Origin: Gluconacetobacter dulcium
Lineage (GTDB): Bacteria > Pseudomonadota > Alphaproteobacteria > Acetobacterales > Acetobacteraceae
Length of the DNA stretch: 64,000 nucleotides
Assembly: GCF_014174165.1 (NCBI RefSeq)
Contig: NZ_JABEQN010000019.1
Span: forward strand, 32,615 to 96,614
Direction of reading: 5' to 3'
This document shows positions 56,704 to 64,000 of the stretch, piece after piece (the first letter of the stretch is position 1; each line of letters opens with the position of its first letter). A program made the translations under genes and the position numbers. The notes beneath the pieces are model-generated. The model did not search any database and was not told the origin of the DNA. It saw only the letters and a program-made list of their open reading frames with translations.

Positions 56704-57675
56704 ATGAGGCGGTCGGCTCGAAGCCAGCACATGATGCGGCTGCATGCGCGGTGCATCCTGTATTTCAACGCGGTGCGCGACCATGGCTCGATCCGCGAGG
56801 CGGCGCGGCAGTTGAACGTGACGCCCTCTGCCCTGACGCGGCAGATCGCCCAGATGGAGGACGAGATCGGCGCGCCGCTGTTCGACCGTCTGCCGGGCGG
56901 GATGGTGCTTACGGCGGTGGGGGAAATCGTGGCCCGGCACATCGTCACCGTCATGCAGGATGCCGTGCGGACCGACGAGCAGATCGCAGCCCTGGCGGGG
57001 ATGCGGGGGGGGCGCATCGGCGTGATGATGGTGGAAGGCATTGCTGGCGACCTGATGGCGCGGCTGTTGGCGCGCATGACCCGAGTCTGGCCGGATATCG
57101 ACCTGCACGCGGAGACGGGGTCGCCCGCGCAGATCGTGGCGGCGTTGAGCGGCGGCACGACGGACCTGGGCATCGCGTTCTCGCTGAACGAACCGGACGA
57201 TCTGCGCCGCGTGGCGGTGGCGTGCTTTCCGGTGGGGGTGGTGATGCCGGCCGACCATCCGCTGGCCGGCCGGCGTAGCGTGCGGATGGAGGATTGTCTG
57301 GATTATCGGCTGATCCTGCCGAGCGAATCGCTGTCGCTTCATCAGGTGATGGAGCCGATGCTCCACCCCTGGCGCGACAGGCTGGATGTGGTGCTGGAAA
57401 CCGGGTCGATCGAACTGACCAACCGGATGGTGGCGGCCGGGGCGGGCCTGGCCTTTCAGTCCCGGCTGGCGCTGGCGTTCGATATCGGGCGCGGCGCGCT
57501 GGCCCATGTGCCGCTGGACGACCCGAGGGCCATGACCGATCTGGGTGTGTATGTCCGCGAGGCGCGGTGGCTGCCCCCGGCGCTGGAGCGGCTGATCGTG
57601 GAGGTGCGCGAGGCCCTGCGGGAACAGGAAGAGGCCGCACGCATTCTGGGGACCGAGGACCTTGTTGCGGAATAG
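56704..57675 (+). CDS. LysR-family transcriptional regulator
   Basis: The 323-residue protein has a typical N-terminal helix-turn-helix (HGSIREAARQLNVTPSALTRQIAQME, about residues 27-52) and a periplasmic-binding-like effector domain from about residue 95. ATG 56704 is selected, and an upstream ATG lies within xdhC. It sits in the same direction between xdhC and the flavoprotein, so it probably controls the purine genes on either side, in response to a purine or ureide; klebsiella hpx clusters also carry a LysR regulator. The ligand is unknown. Confidence 0.88.
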   Translation: MRRSARSQHMMRLHARCILYFNAVRDHGSIREAARQLNVTPSALTRQIAQMEDEIGAPLFDRLPGGMVLTAVGEIVARHIVTVMQDAVRTDEQIAALAGMRGGRIGVMMVEGIAGDLMARLLARMTRVWPDIDLHAETGSPAQIVAALSGGTTDLGIAFSLNEPDDLRRVAVACFPVGVVMPADHPLAGRRSVRMEDCLDYRLILPSESLSLHQVMEPMLHPWRDRLDVVLETGSIELTNRMVAAGAGLAFQSRLALAFDIGRGALAHVPLDDPRAMTDLGVYVREARWLPPALERLIVEVREALREQEEAARILGTEDLVAE

Positions 57676-57835
57676 ATAATTTTTAAAAACAATATATTAT
57701 GATTCTTTTTGGTGATTTTACGTTATCTGGAATTGTTGCCGAACGGGCAACGTAATGGTCAATTTATTCTACTGGACGGAACGCCCCCCTGTCCGGTTAG
57801 TTTCGGTGCCGTGATGGTGCGGGTTGGGGAACCCA

Positions 57836-57889
57836 GGGTCCGTGTCGGGGGACACGGACCCGCGCCGTCGGTCCATGGACCTGTCCGAC
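57836..57889 (+). promoter_or_regulatory. structured leader upstream of the flavoprotein gene
   Basis: GGGTCCGTGTC at 57836-57846 pairs perfectly with 57851-57861 around a GGGG loop. The palindrome GGTCCATGGACC follows at 57870-57881, inside outer arms GTCGG and CCGAC (57867-57871 and 57885-57889). The pair of structures ends 23 bp before the ATG, just ahead of the AAGGAGG ribosome site at 57900-57906. It lies in the 237-bp gap after LysR, which starts with an AT-rich tract that is the probable promoter. A cis-regulatory RNA or a regulator site are both possible. Confidence 0.5.
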
Positions 57890-57912
57890 CAGGGAAGAGC
57901 AAGGAGGCGTGG

Positions 57913-59379
57913 ATGGCTGCCGATCACGATAATCGTTCAACGGGAGAAACGCCGGAAGAACGCCTTGCGGCGCTCGATGCCCAGGTCAGGCGGGATCTGG
58001 CCGTTATCGACTATCCGCGCCATGACTGGACGCCGCGCCTGACGCGCGATGGCGAGCCGGTGCTGGATGTCGCCATCGTCGGCGCGGGCCAGGGTGGGCT
58101 GGCCACGGCTTTTGCGCTGAAGCGCGGCAATATCAGCAATGTCCGGATTTTCGACCGGGCATCGCGCGGCGGCGAGGGGCCGTGGATCACCTTCGCCCGC
58201 ATGATCACGTTGCGGACGCCGAAATATGTCACCGGCCCGGATCTGGGGATTCCGGACCTGACGCCGCGCGCCTGGTATGAAGCGCGGTATGGCGCCGAGG
58301 CGTGGGAGAATCTGGACAAGATCCCGCGTGGGGACTGGCAGTCCTATCTGGACTGGTATCGCGCCGTGCTGGACCTGCCGGTGGAGAACGACCGCACGTT
58401 TACGCATGTGGCGTGGGAAGACGGGCTGCTGCGCCTGACCTTTGTGGACGCTGAGGGACGGGAGTTTCGGCATCTGGCGCGCAAGCTGGTGCTGGCGACC
58501 GGGATCGACGGTGGCGGGCGGTGGCATGTGCCGGATTTTATCCGCGAGGCCCTGCCGCGCGAACGCTATGCGCATACGTCCGAGCCCATTGATTTCGCCG
58601 CCCTGCGCGGCAAGCGGATCGGCGTGCTGGGGGCGGGGGCGTCGGCCTTCGACAATGCCGCGACGGCGCTGGAGGAAGGGGCCGCCTCGGTCGCGCTGTG
58701 TCTGCGCCGGCGGGTCATTCCCTCGGTGAATCCTTATCGCTGGATGGAGAATGCCGGGTTCCTGGCCCATTTCTCCGCGCTGTCCGATACGCTGCGCTGG
58801 CGGTTCATGCGGCATATCTACGAACTGAACCAGCCGCCGCCGCAGGATACGTTCTGGCGCTGCCGTCGGCACCCGACTTTCAGCTACCATACCGGCTGTG
58901 GCTGGACCGGGGCGCGGATGGAGGGCGATGACATCGTCGTGCGGACGCCCGATGGCGAGATGCGATTCGATTTCGTGATCATCGGCACCGGCTTTGCCGT
59001 CGATATGGCATTGCGGCCGGAGACCGCGTCCTTCGCCGGGTCGGTGGCGCTGTGGCGCGATCGCTTTACCCCGCCGGAGGGCGAGGACAGTGCCGTGCTG
59101 GCGGCGCACCCTTATCTGGGCGAGTCCTACCAGTTTCTGCCGCGCGACGCGGCCGATCCGCTGGCACCGATGCTGGCGAACATCCATAATTTCACCTTCA
59201 GCGCGACGCCCAGCATGGGGCTGTCGGGGGCGTCGATCAGCGGCATGCGCTTTGGCGTGGAGCGGCTGGCGCGGGGGCTGGGGCGGGATCTGTTCGTGGC
59301 CGATGGGGCCTGGCACCTTGAGCAGTTGCTGAATTATGTCACGCCGGAACTGGTCAGCCTCGACCCTCCGGATGCATGA
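57913..59379 (+). CDS. FMO-like FAD/NAD(P)H oxidoreductase, candidate urate hydroxylase
   Basis: The 488-residue flavoprotein has two dinucleotide-binding folds: GAGQGG at residues 57-62 for FAD and GVLGAGASA starting at 237 for NADPH. An ATG-type motif VIIGTGFAVDM lies near 359. The segment ERYAHTSEPIDF just before the second fold recalls the FxGxxxH signature of flavin monooxygenases. Its place between xanthine dehydrogenase and ureide hydrolases, where uricase or HpxO would be, suggests urate hydroxylation, perhaps of the HpyO kind. No ATG upstream fits better than 57913, which has AAGGAGG. A different substrate is possible. Confidence 0.7.
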   Translation: MAADHDNRSTGETPEERLAALDAQVRRDLAVIDYPRHDWTPRLTRDGEPVLDVAIVGAGQGGLATAFALKRGNISNVRIFDRASRGGEGPWITFARMITLRTPKYVTGPDLGIPDLTPRAWYEARYGAEAWENLDKIPRGDWQSYLDWYRAVLDLPVENDRTFTHVAWEDGLLRLTFVDAEGREFRHLARKLVLATGIDGGGRWHVPDFIREALPRERYAHTSEPIDFAALRGKRIGVLGAGASAFDNAATALEEGAASVALCLRRRVIPSVNPYRWMENAGFLAHFSALSDTLRWRFMRHIYELNQPPPQDTFWRCRRHPTFSYHTGCGWTGARMEGDDIVVRTPDGEMRFDFVIIGTGFAVDMALRPETASFAGSVALWRDRFTPPEGEDSAVLAAHPYLGESYQFLPRDAADPLAPMLANIHNFTFSATPSMGLSGASISGMRFGVERLARGLGRDLFVADGAWHLEQLLNYVTPELVSLDPPDA

Positions 59380-59435
59380 TCCCGCGTGATTCTGCCGGCG
59401 TGGCGGCGCGGCAGGCAACGGGAGGGGACAAGCCC

Positions 59436-59636
59436 ATGAGCGAACAGGATGGTGACAGCTTCGTGCCGGAGGAGGCGATCGTCATCGCCACCGCGCGCGA
59501 TATCGGCCTGAGCATCGACGGATCATGCCTGCCGGGCGTGGTGGCCAACCGGGCGCTGCTGCGGCGCTATGCCGATCTGGTCCATGGGTTTGCCCTGCCG
59601 GATACGTGTGAACCGGCATACGAATACCGTCCATGA
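59436..59636 (+). CDS. hpxX: AtzG/HpxX-like small subunit of an amidase
   Basis: The 66-residue protein matches DUF4089/AtzG, which forms a complex with an AtzE-type amidase and is needed for its folding or activity. The pattern is a helix with GLSIDGSCLPGVVANRALL and an ending FALPDTCEPAYEYRP, with the C-terminal tyrosine-arginine-proline tail typical of the group. GGAGGGG at 59421-59427 precedes ATG 59436. It overlaps the amidase start by 4 bp. In Klebsiella the equivalent is HpxX. Confidence 0.85.
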   Translation: MSEQDGDSFVPEEAIVIATARDIGLSIDGSCLPGVVANRALLRRYADLVHGFALPDTCEPAYEYRP

Positions 59637-61003
59637 GCACGCCCGCCATGAGTGATCCGTTCGACGTGCTGGCCATTGCCGCCGATATCCGCCAGGGGCG
59701 CCGCAGCGCCGTTTCCGTGATGACGGAAACGATCGCCGCGATTCAGGTCCGTGACACATCCATCAACAGCGTGACCCGTATTTTCGGGCCGCGCGCGGTG
59801 GGCGAGGCCGAGCGGATCGACCGCCGCCTTGCCGCCGGCGACGATCCGGGGCCGCTGGCGGGCGTGCCGTTCGGGGTGAAGGATCTGTTCGACGTGGCCG
59901 GGGAGGTGACGACGGCGGGGTCGGTGGTGTTGCGGGAATCGCCGCCGGCGGCGCATGACGCCACCGTGGTCGCGCGCCTGCGCGCGGCGGGCGCGATTCC
60001 GGTCGCCAGCCTGAACATGGACGAATTCGCCTACGGATTCGCCACCGACAATGCCCATTACGGCATCACCCGCAATCCGCATGACACGGCGCGGCTGGCC
60101 GGTGGGTCGTCGGGTGGTTCGGCGGCCGCCGTGGCGGCGGGGCTGCTGCCGCTGACGCTGGGGTCGGACACCAACGGTTCGATTCGCGTGCCGGCGTCGC
60201 TGTGCGGCGTGTGGGGGCTGAAACCCACGCTTGGCAGCGTGCCGCGCGAGGGGGCCTATCCCTTTTCCGCCAGTCTGGACGTGGTGGGGCCGTTTGCCGG
60301 GACGCTGGATGGGCTGCGTGTGGCGTACGAAGTCATGGCCGGCGGACCGATGCCCGAACTGCCGGCGGCATCGGACCTGCGGGTTGCGAAGCTGGGCGGG
60401 TGGTTCGGCACCAATCTGTCGGACGCGCTGGTCGGTGCGATCGACGCGGTGGCGGCGCATCTGGGCGGGCTGGAGACGGTGGAACTGCCCGAGGTGGCGC
60501 GGGCGCGCGCCGCGTCGTTCCTGATTACGGCGGCCGAGGGCGGGACGCTGCATCTGCCGCGCCTGCGCAGGCATGCGCTGCGCTATGACCCCGCGACCCG
60601 TGACCGGCTGATTGCCGGGGCGCTGCTGCCCTCGGCCACGCTGGTGCAGGCGCATCGGTTCCGTGGCTGGTTCCGCGAGCAGGTCCATGCGCTGTTCCGT
60701 TCGGCGGATGTGCTGATTGCCCCGGCGACGGTGGGCGAGGCGCCGTCGGTCGATCAGCCGACCATCGTGGTGGATGGGCAGGTCGTCTCGGCGCGGGCCA
60801 ATCTGGGCCTCTATACGCAGCCGCTGAGTCTGGCGGGCGTGCCGATTCTCAGCGCGCCGCTGCTGGGCACCGGTGGCCTGCCGCTGGGGATGCAATTGAT
60901 TGCGGCGCCGGGGCGGGAAGCCGCATTGTTTGCCCTGGCCGGCGCGCTGGCGCGGGCGGGGCTGGTCGGCAGGGTGCCGCTTCCGGCAGTGAAGGGACGT
61001 TAG
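59633..61003 (+). CDS. hpxY: AtzE/HpxY-like amidase
   Basis: The 456-residue amidase-signature enzyme has the Ser-cisSer-Lys triad: Lys in PFGVKDLFDV (about residues 79-88) and the two serines in GGSSGGSAAA (about 158-167), followed by GSDTNGSIRVPAS. AtzE hydrolyses 1-carboxybiuret, and HpxY is proposed to act in oxalurate breakdown. The gene overlaps the small subunit by 4 bp, as is usual for AtzG-AtzE pairs. Oxalurate as substrate is an inference from the cluster. Confidence 0.88.
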   Translation: MSTPAMSDPFDVLAIAADIRQGRRSAVSVMTETIAAIQVRDTSINSVTRIFGPRAVGEAERIDRRLAAGDDPGPLAGVPFGVKDLFDVAGEVTTAGSVVLRESPPAAHDATVVARLRAAGAIPVASLNMDEFAYGFATDNAHYGITRNPHDTARLAGGSSGGSAAAVAAGLLPLTLGSDTNGSIRVPASLCGVWGLKPTLGSVPREGAYPFSASLDVVGPFAGTLDGLRVAYEVMAGGPMPELPAASDLRVAKLGGWFGTNLSDALVGAIDAVAAHLGGLETVELPEVARARAASFLITAAEGGTLHLPRLRRHALRYDPATRDRLIAGALLPSATLVQAHRFRGWFREQVHALFRSADVLIAPATVGEAPSVDQPTIVVDGQVVSARANLGLYTQPLSLAGVPILSAPLLGTGGLPLGMQLIAAPGREAALFALAGALARAGLVGRVPLPAVKGR

Positions 61004-61006
61004 GCC

Positions 61007-62599
61007 ATGCTGAATACTCCCCGTTCCCTGCGTGGGATGGTGACATCCCCTCATCATCTGGCCAGCCAGGCCGGCCTGGACGTGCTGCGCGACGGCGGCA
61101 CGGCGATCGAGGCGGTGGTGGCGACGGCGGCGGCGCTGGCCGTTGTCTATCCGCACATGACCGGCATCGGCGGCGATGCCTTCTGGCTGGTGATGTGGCC
61201 CGATGGCCGGACCGAGACGATCGATGCCTGCGGGGCCGCCGCGCGGCGTGCCGATCTGGCATTCTATCGGGCTGCCGGGTGCGATACGATTCCGTGGCGC
61301 GGGCCGCTGGCGGCCAATACGGTGGCCGGCACGGTGTCCGGATGGGATCTCGCGCTGGAGTGGAGCCATGCGATGCAGCCTGGGCTGGGCCTGCATCGGC
61401 TGCTGCGGGATGCGATCTATTATGCCGAGCAGGGCGTGCCGATTACCGAGGGGGGCGCCGCGCTGACCGCCGCCAAGATGGGCGAACTGGCGGCCATTCC
61501 CGGTTTCCGGCAGTTTTTCCTGCCGGGCGGACATGCGCCCCAGGCGGGCGATATCCTGCATAACCAGGCCCTGGCGCACACATTGCGCCGGTTGGCGGGG
61601 GACGGGCTGGACTCCTTTTATCGCGGTGCGTTGGCGCGGGATCTGGCCGAGGATCTGCGCCAGTTGGGCAGCCCGCTGGATCTGGCGGACCTGAACACGC
61701 ACCATGCGCAGGCGCGGCCGCCGCTGCATGTCGATATCGCGGGGGCGCGGCTGTTCAACATGGCGCCGCCGACCCAGGGTGTTGCGTCGTTGCTGATCCT
61801 GGCGCTGTTCGACCGGCTGCGGGCCGAAGAGGTCGACGGGTTCGATTATTTCCACGGGCTGGTCGAAGCGACGAAACAGGCCTTTCGGTATCGCGATACG
61901 CATGTGGGCGATCCGGCCTTCATGTCTGTGGCGGCGCAGGAGGTGCTGGACGACGCCATGGCGCTGGATCGCATGGCGTTGGATATCGATCCTGAAATTG
62001 CGGCGCCGTGGCCGCATCCGCCGCAGATGGGCGATACGGTGTGGATGGGCGCGGTGGATGCCGATGGTGTTGCCGTCAGCATGATCCAGAGCGTGTATTT
62101 CGAATATGGCTCGGGCGTGGTTCTGCCGCGCAGCGGGATCGTCTGGCAGAATCGCGGGGCCAGTTTCCAGTTGGCCGAGACGGGGTGGAATGCGCTGCGT
62201 CCGGGGCGCAAGCCGTTCCATACGCTCAATCCGGCCGGTGCGCGCTTCGCCGATGGGCGCACCATGGTCTATGGCACCATGGGCGGCGAGGGGCAGCCCC
62301 AGACGCAGGCGGCGGTCTTTACCCGCTATGCCCGCTATGGCGTGCCTTTGCAGCAGGCGGTGACGGCGCCGCGCTGGCTGCTGGGGCGGACCTGGGGCGA
62401 GACCAGCACCAGCCTGAAATATGAGGACCGGTTCGCACCCGAGGTGATCGCGCGGATGGCGGCGGCGGGGCATATATTGGAGCCCATGCCGGCCTTTACC
62501 GCGACGATGGGACATGCCGGGGCGCTGGTGCTGCATCCGTCGGGCCTGATCGAAGGGGCGACCGATCCGCGCAGCGACGGGATGGTGGCGGCATGGTGA
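61007..62599 (+). CDS. hpxW: HpxW-like oxamate amidohydrolase (gamma-glutamyltransferase fold)
   Basis: The 530-residue protein is a member of the Ntn-hydrolase gamma-glutamyltransferase family, which self-cleaves. The predicted cleavage site is before Thr344 in MGDTVWMG, in front of the nucleophile, and no signal peptide is present, so it is cytoplasmic. The family is split between peptidases of glutathione and oxamate amidohydrolases. The latter is preferred because the gene lies directly after the hpxX/hpxY pair, as in Klebsiella hpxWXYZ. It is 3 bp downstream of hpxY, and its stop overlaps the next gene by 7 bp. Confidence 0.85.
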   Translation: MLNTPRSLRGMVTSPHHLASQAGLDVLRDGGTAIEAVVATAAALAVVYPHMTGIGGDAFWLVMWPDGRTETIDACGAAARRADLAFYRAAGCDTIPWRGPLAANTVAGTVSGWDLALEWSHAMQPGLGLHRLLRDAIYYAEQGVPITEGGAALTAAKMGELAAIPGFRQFFLPGGHAPQAGDILHNQALAHTLRRLAGDGLDSFYRGALARDLAEDLRQLGSPLDLADLNTHHAQARPPLHVDIAGARLFNMAPPTQGVASLLILALFDRLRAEEVDGFDYFHGLVEATKQAFRYRDTHVGDPAFMSVAAQEVLDDAMALDRMALDIDPEIAAPWPHPPQMGDTVWMGAVDADGVAVSMIQSVYFEYGSGVVLPRSGIVWQNRGASFQLAETGWNALRPGRKPFHTLNPAGARFADGRTMVYGTMGGEGQPQTQAAVFTRYARYGVPLQQAVTAPRWLLGRTWGETSTSLKYEDRFAPEVIARMAAAGHILEPMPAFTATMGHAGALVLHPSGLIEGATDPRSDGMVAAW

Positions 62600-63891
62600 A
62601 GATGCCTGCGCGCGAGACGGCGTCTGGCCTGCGCGCGGTCGCGCGGTGTGACGATCTGGGCGTCGCGCCTTATTCGGATTCCGACGATCATCTGTTCCGC
62701 CCCTATCTGGGGGCGGGGCATGCGGCGACGCTGGACCGGATCGCGGCCTGGATGACCGAAGCGGGGATGACCGCGCGGGTCGATGCCGCCGGCAATATCG
62801 TCGGCCGCTATGAAGGCCGGCACCCCGATGCGCCGGCGCTGGTGATCGGCTCGCATGTCGACAGCGTGCGTGACGGCGGGCGCTATGACGGCATGCTGGG
62901 CGTGATGCTGGGGATCGAGACGGTGGCGTGGTTTGCCGAGCGCGGACGCCGCTTTGCCTTTGCGATCGAGGTGATCGGCTTCGGAGACGAGGAGGGGTCG
63001 CGCTTTCCGGTCTCGATGTTGACCACGCGCGCCGTGGCCGGGGTGCTGGGGGATCAGGATCTGGCGCTGGTCGATGCGGCGGGCGTGGGGCTGGCCGAGG
63101 CGCTGGATGGTTTCGGCCTCGACGTGACGCGCTTTGTCGATGCGGCGCGGGAACGCGAGGACGTTCTGGCCTATGTCGAGGCGCATATCGAACAGGGGCC
63201 GGTGCTGGAGGCCGAAGGCCATGCGCTGGGCGTCGTCAGCGCCATTGCCGCCCAATATCGCTTTCGCGCCGTGGTGACGGGGGTCGCGGGGCATGCCGGC
63301 ACCATGGCGATGCGCCTGCGCCATGACGCGCTGGCCGCCGCCGCCGAGATGGTGCTGGCGGTGGAGCGGATCGGCGGTGCCGGGCCTGAAGACCTGGTGG
63401 CGACGGTCGGGCGGATGGAGGTCGGGCCGGGTGTGCCGAACGTGGTGCCGGGTGCCGTCACTTTCAGCATCGATATTCGGGCTGGCGTGGACGGGGTACG
63501 CGACCGTGCGGCCGAGGCCATTCAGGCGGTGCTGCCGGAGATTGCCGCGCGGCGCGGCGTGGGGCTGGAGCTGACGCTTCAGCAGGATCTGCCGGCGACG
63601 CCGTGCGACAGCGGACTGAGCGCCCTGATGGCCGATGCGGTCAGTGCGGTCACGGGGGCCGCGCCGCGCGTGCTGGTGAGCGGTGCCGGGCATGATGCGA
63701 TGGTGATGGCGCGGCTGGCGCCGGTTTCGATGGTGTTTCTGCGCTGTCGCGGTGGGATCAGCCACAACCCCGCCGAGGCGGTCGAGGTTGAGGACGTGCA
63801 GGTGGCGCTTGAGGCGATGACGGCCTTCGTCAGCCGGTTCGAACAGACGGGAGCGGGCGCCGGAGCGGCGCTGACGCAGGAGGAAAGATAG
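62593..63891 (+). CDS. hpxK: allantoate amidohydrolase (AllC/HpxK type, M20)
   Basis: The 432-residue M20-family enzyme hydrolyses allantoate to ureidoglycine, carbon dioxide and ammonia. Metal-binding residues are visible: GSHVDSV (His), GGRYDGMLG (Asp), GDEEGSRF (Glu), HIEQGPVL (His) and GAGHDAM (His). The order of genes, followed by an aminotransferase that would use ureidoglycine, supports allantoate over other carbamoyl substrates. It starts inside the end of hpxW. An AllE-type ureidoglycine hydrolase is not present, consistent with the transaminase branch. Confidence 0.88.
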   Translation: MVKMPARETASGLRAVARCDDLGVAPYSDSDDHLFRPYLGAGHAATLDRIAAWMTEAGMTARVDAAGNIVGRYEGRHPDAPALVIGSHVDSVRDGGRYDGMLGVMLGIETVAWFAERGRRFAFAIEVIGFGDEEGSRFPVSMLTTRAVAGVLGDQDLALVDAAGVGLAEALDGFGLDVTRFVDAAREREDVLAYVEAHIEQGPVLEAEGHALGVVSAIAAQYRFRAVVTGVAGHAGTMAMRLRHDALAAAAEMVLAVERIGGAGPEDLVATVGRMEVGPGVPNVVPGAVTFSIDIRAGVDGVRDRAAEAIQAVLPEIAARRGVGLELTLQQDLPATPCDSGLSALMADAVSAVTGAAPRVLVSGAGHDAMVMARLAPVSMVFLRCRGGISHNPAEAVEVEDVQVALEAMTAFVSRFEQTGAGAGAALTQEER

Positions 63892-63892
63892 G

Positions 63893-64000
63893 GTGTTCGG
63901 ACAGATTGACCCGCCGCATCGGCTGCTGATGGGGCCTGGCCCGGTGAATGTGCATCCGCGCGTATTGCGTGCGATGTCGGCGGACATGCTGGGGCAGTTC
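63893..64000 (+). CDS. hpxJ: ureidoglycine-glyoxylate aminotransferase (HpxJ/PucG-like), N-terminal part
   Basis: The first 36 residues are present before the window ends. LLMGPGPVNVHPRVLRAM is the standard N terminus of the serine/alanine-glyoxylate aminotransferase family, which includes PucG and HpxJ. GTG 63893 follows AGGAGGAAAG, directly after the allantoate amidohydrolase stop. PLP-dependent transfer of the ureidoglycine amino group to glyoxylate would give oxalurate, the next substrate of the hpxXY genes. Assignment to ureidoglycine rests on the neighbours. Confidence 0.75.
   Translation, partial: MFGQIDPPHRLLMGPGPVNVHPRVLRAMSADMLGQF

Noticed and set aside
59567..62536. 989-codon minus-strand frame opposite the hpx genes
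   Set aside because: Shadow frame; Arg/His/Gln-rich without domain.

Overview
The window looks like part of the chromosome of an acetic acid bacterium (Acetobacteraceae, Alphaproteobacteria), probably Gluconacetobacter or a close relative. The pointers are very high GC, a PQQ-dependent quinohaemoprotein alcohol dehydrogenase (adhA-adhB), a four-gene cytochrome bo/ba-type ubiquinol oxidase operon (cyoABCD), a class I lysyl-tRNA synthetase, and the alphaproteobacterial order SUV3-like helicase, S4-domain protein, 7Fe ferredoxin. I saw no rRNA, tRNA, CRISPR array, insertion sequence or prophage. The genus is an inference.

Layout. 1-9.8 kb: the tail of a YeiH-family membrane protein, a cold-shock protein, a DinG-like helicase, class I LysRS followed by an MprF-like protein with a short C terminus, a MarC-family protein, and an overlapping uracil-DNA-glycosylase-like/sirtuin pair. 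9.9-20.1 kb: the oxidative energy block. It holds adhAB on the minus strand with a long AT-rich upstream region, then thpR, a BI-1 family protein and cyoABCD. A perfect FNR-type palindrome lies about 230 bp before cyoA, and a perfect 25-bp hairpin separates cyo from fdxA. 20.1-26.4 kb: fdxA, S4 protein, RNA helicase, M17 aminopeptidase, MarR regulator and a small secreted protein. 26.4-31.8 kb: envelope sugar genes, namely a polyprenyl-phosphate sugar-1-phosphate transferase diverging from a nucleotide-sugar dehydratase, DegT aminotransferase, membrane-anchored unknown and HAD phosphatase. 31.8-45.2 kb: AI-2E family permease, ABC-F ATPase, ndk, a membrane diguanylate cyclase, purN-purM, an Hda-like protein, ppk1, ppx and a CDP-diacylglycerol diphosphatase.

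45.2-64 kb is a nucleobase catabolism island. On the minus strand are an NCS1 permease, an omega-amino acid transaminase, an M20 carbamoyl-amino-acid hydrolase and a RutR-like TetR regulator. Diverging from the regulator is a dihydropyrimidinase. Together these give the lower reductive pyrimidine pathway (dihydrouracil to N-carbamoyl-beta-alanine to beta-alanine to malonate semialdehyde). The plus strand continues with xdhABC (hypoxanthine/xanthine to urate), a LysR regulator, an FMO-like flavoprotein that could hydroxylate urate, an AtzG/HpxX-like small subunit with an AtzE/HpxY-like amidase, an HpxW-like Ntn hydrolase, an allantoate amidohydrolase and the start of an HpxJ/PucG-like aminotransferase. 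This matches the hpx purine-to-oxamate route known from Klebsiella, joined directly to pyrimidine breakdown. Several hairpins and palindromes lie in the leaders of this island and are listed separately.

Most very long opposite-strand open frames in this GC-rich DNA are shadows of the genes given here and were left out.
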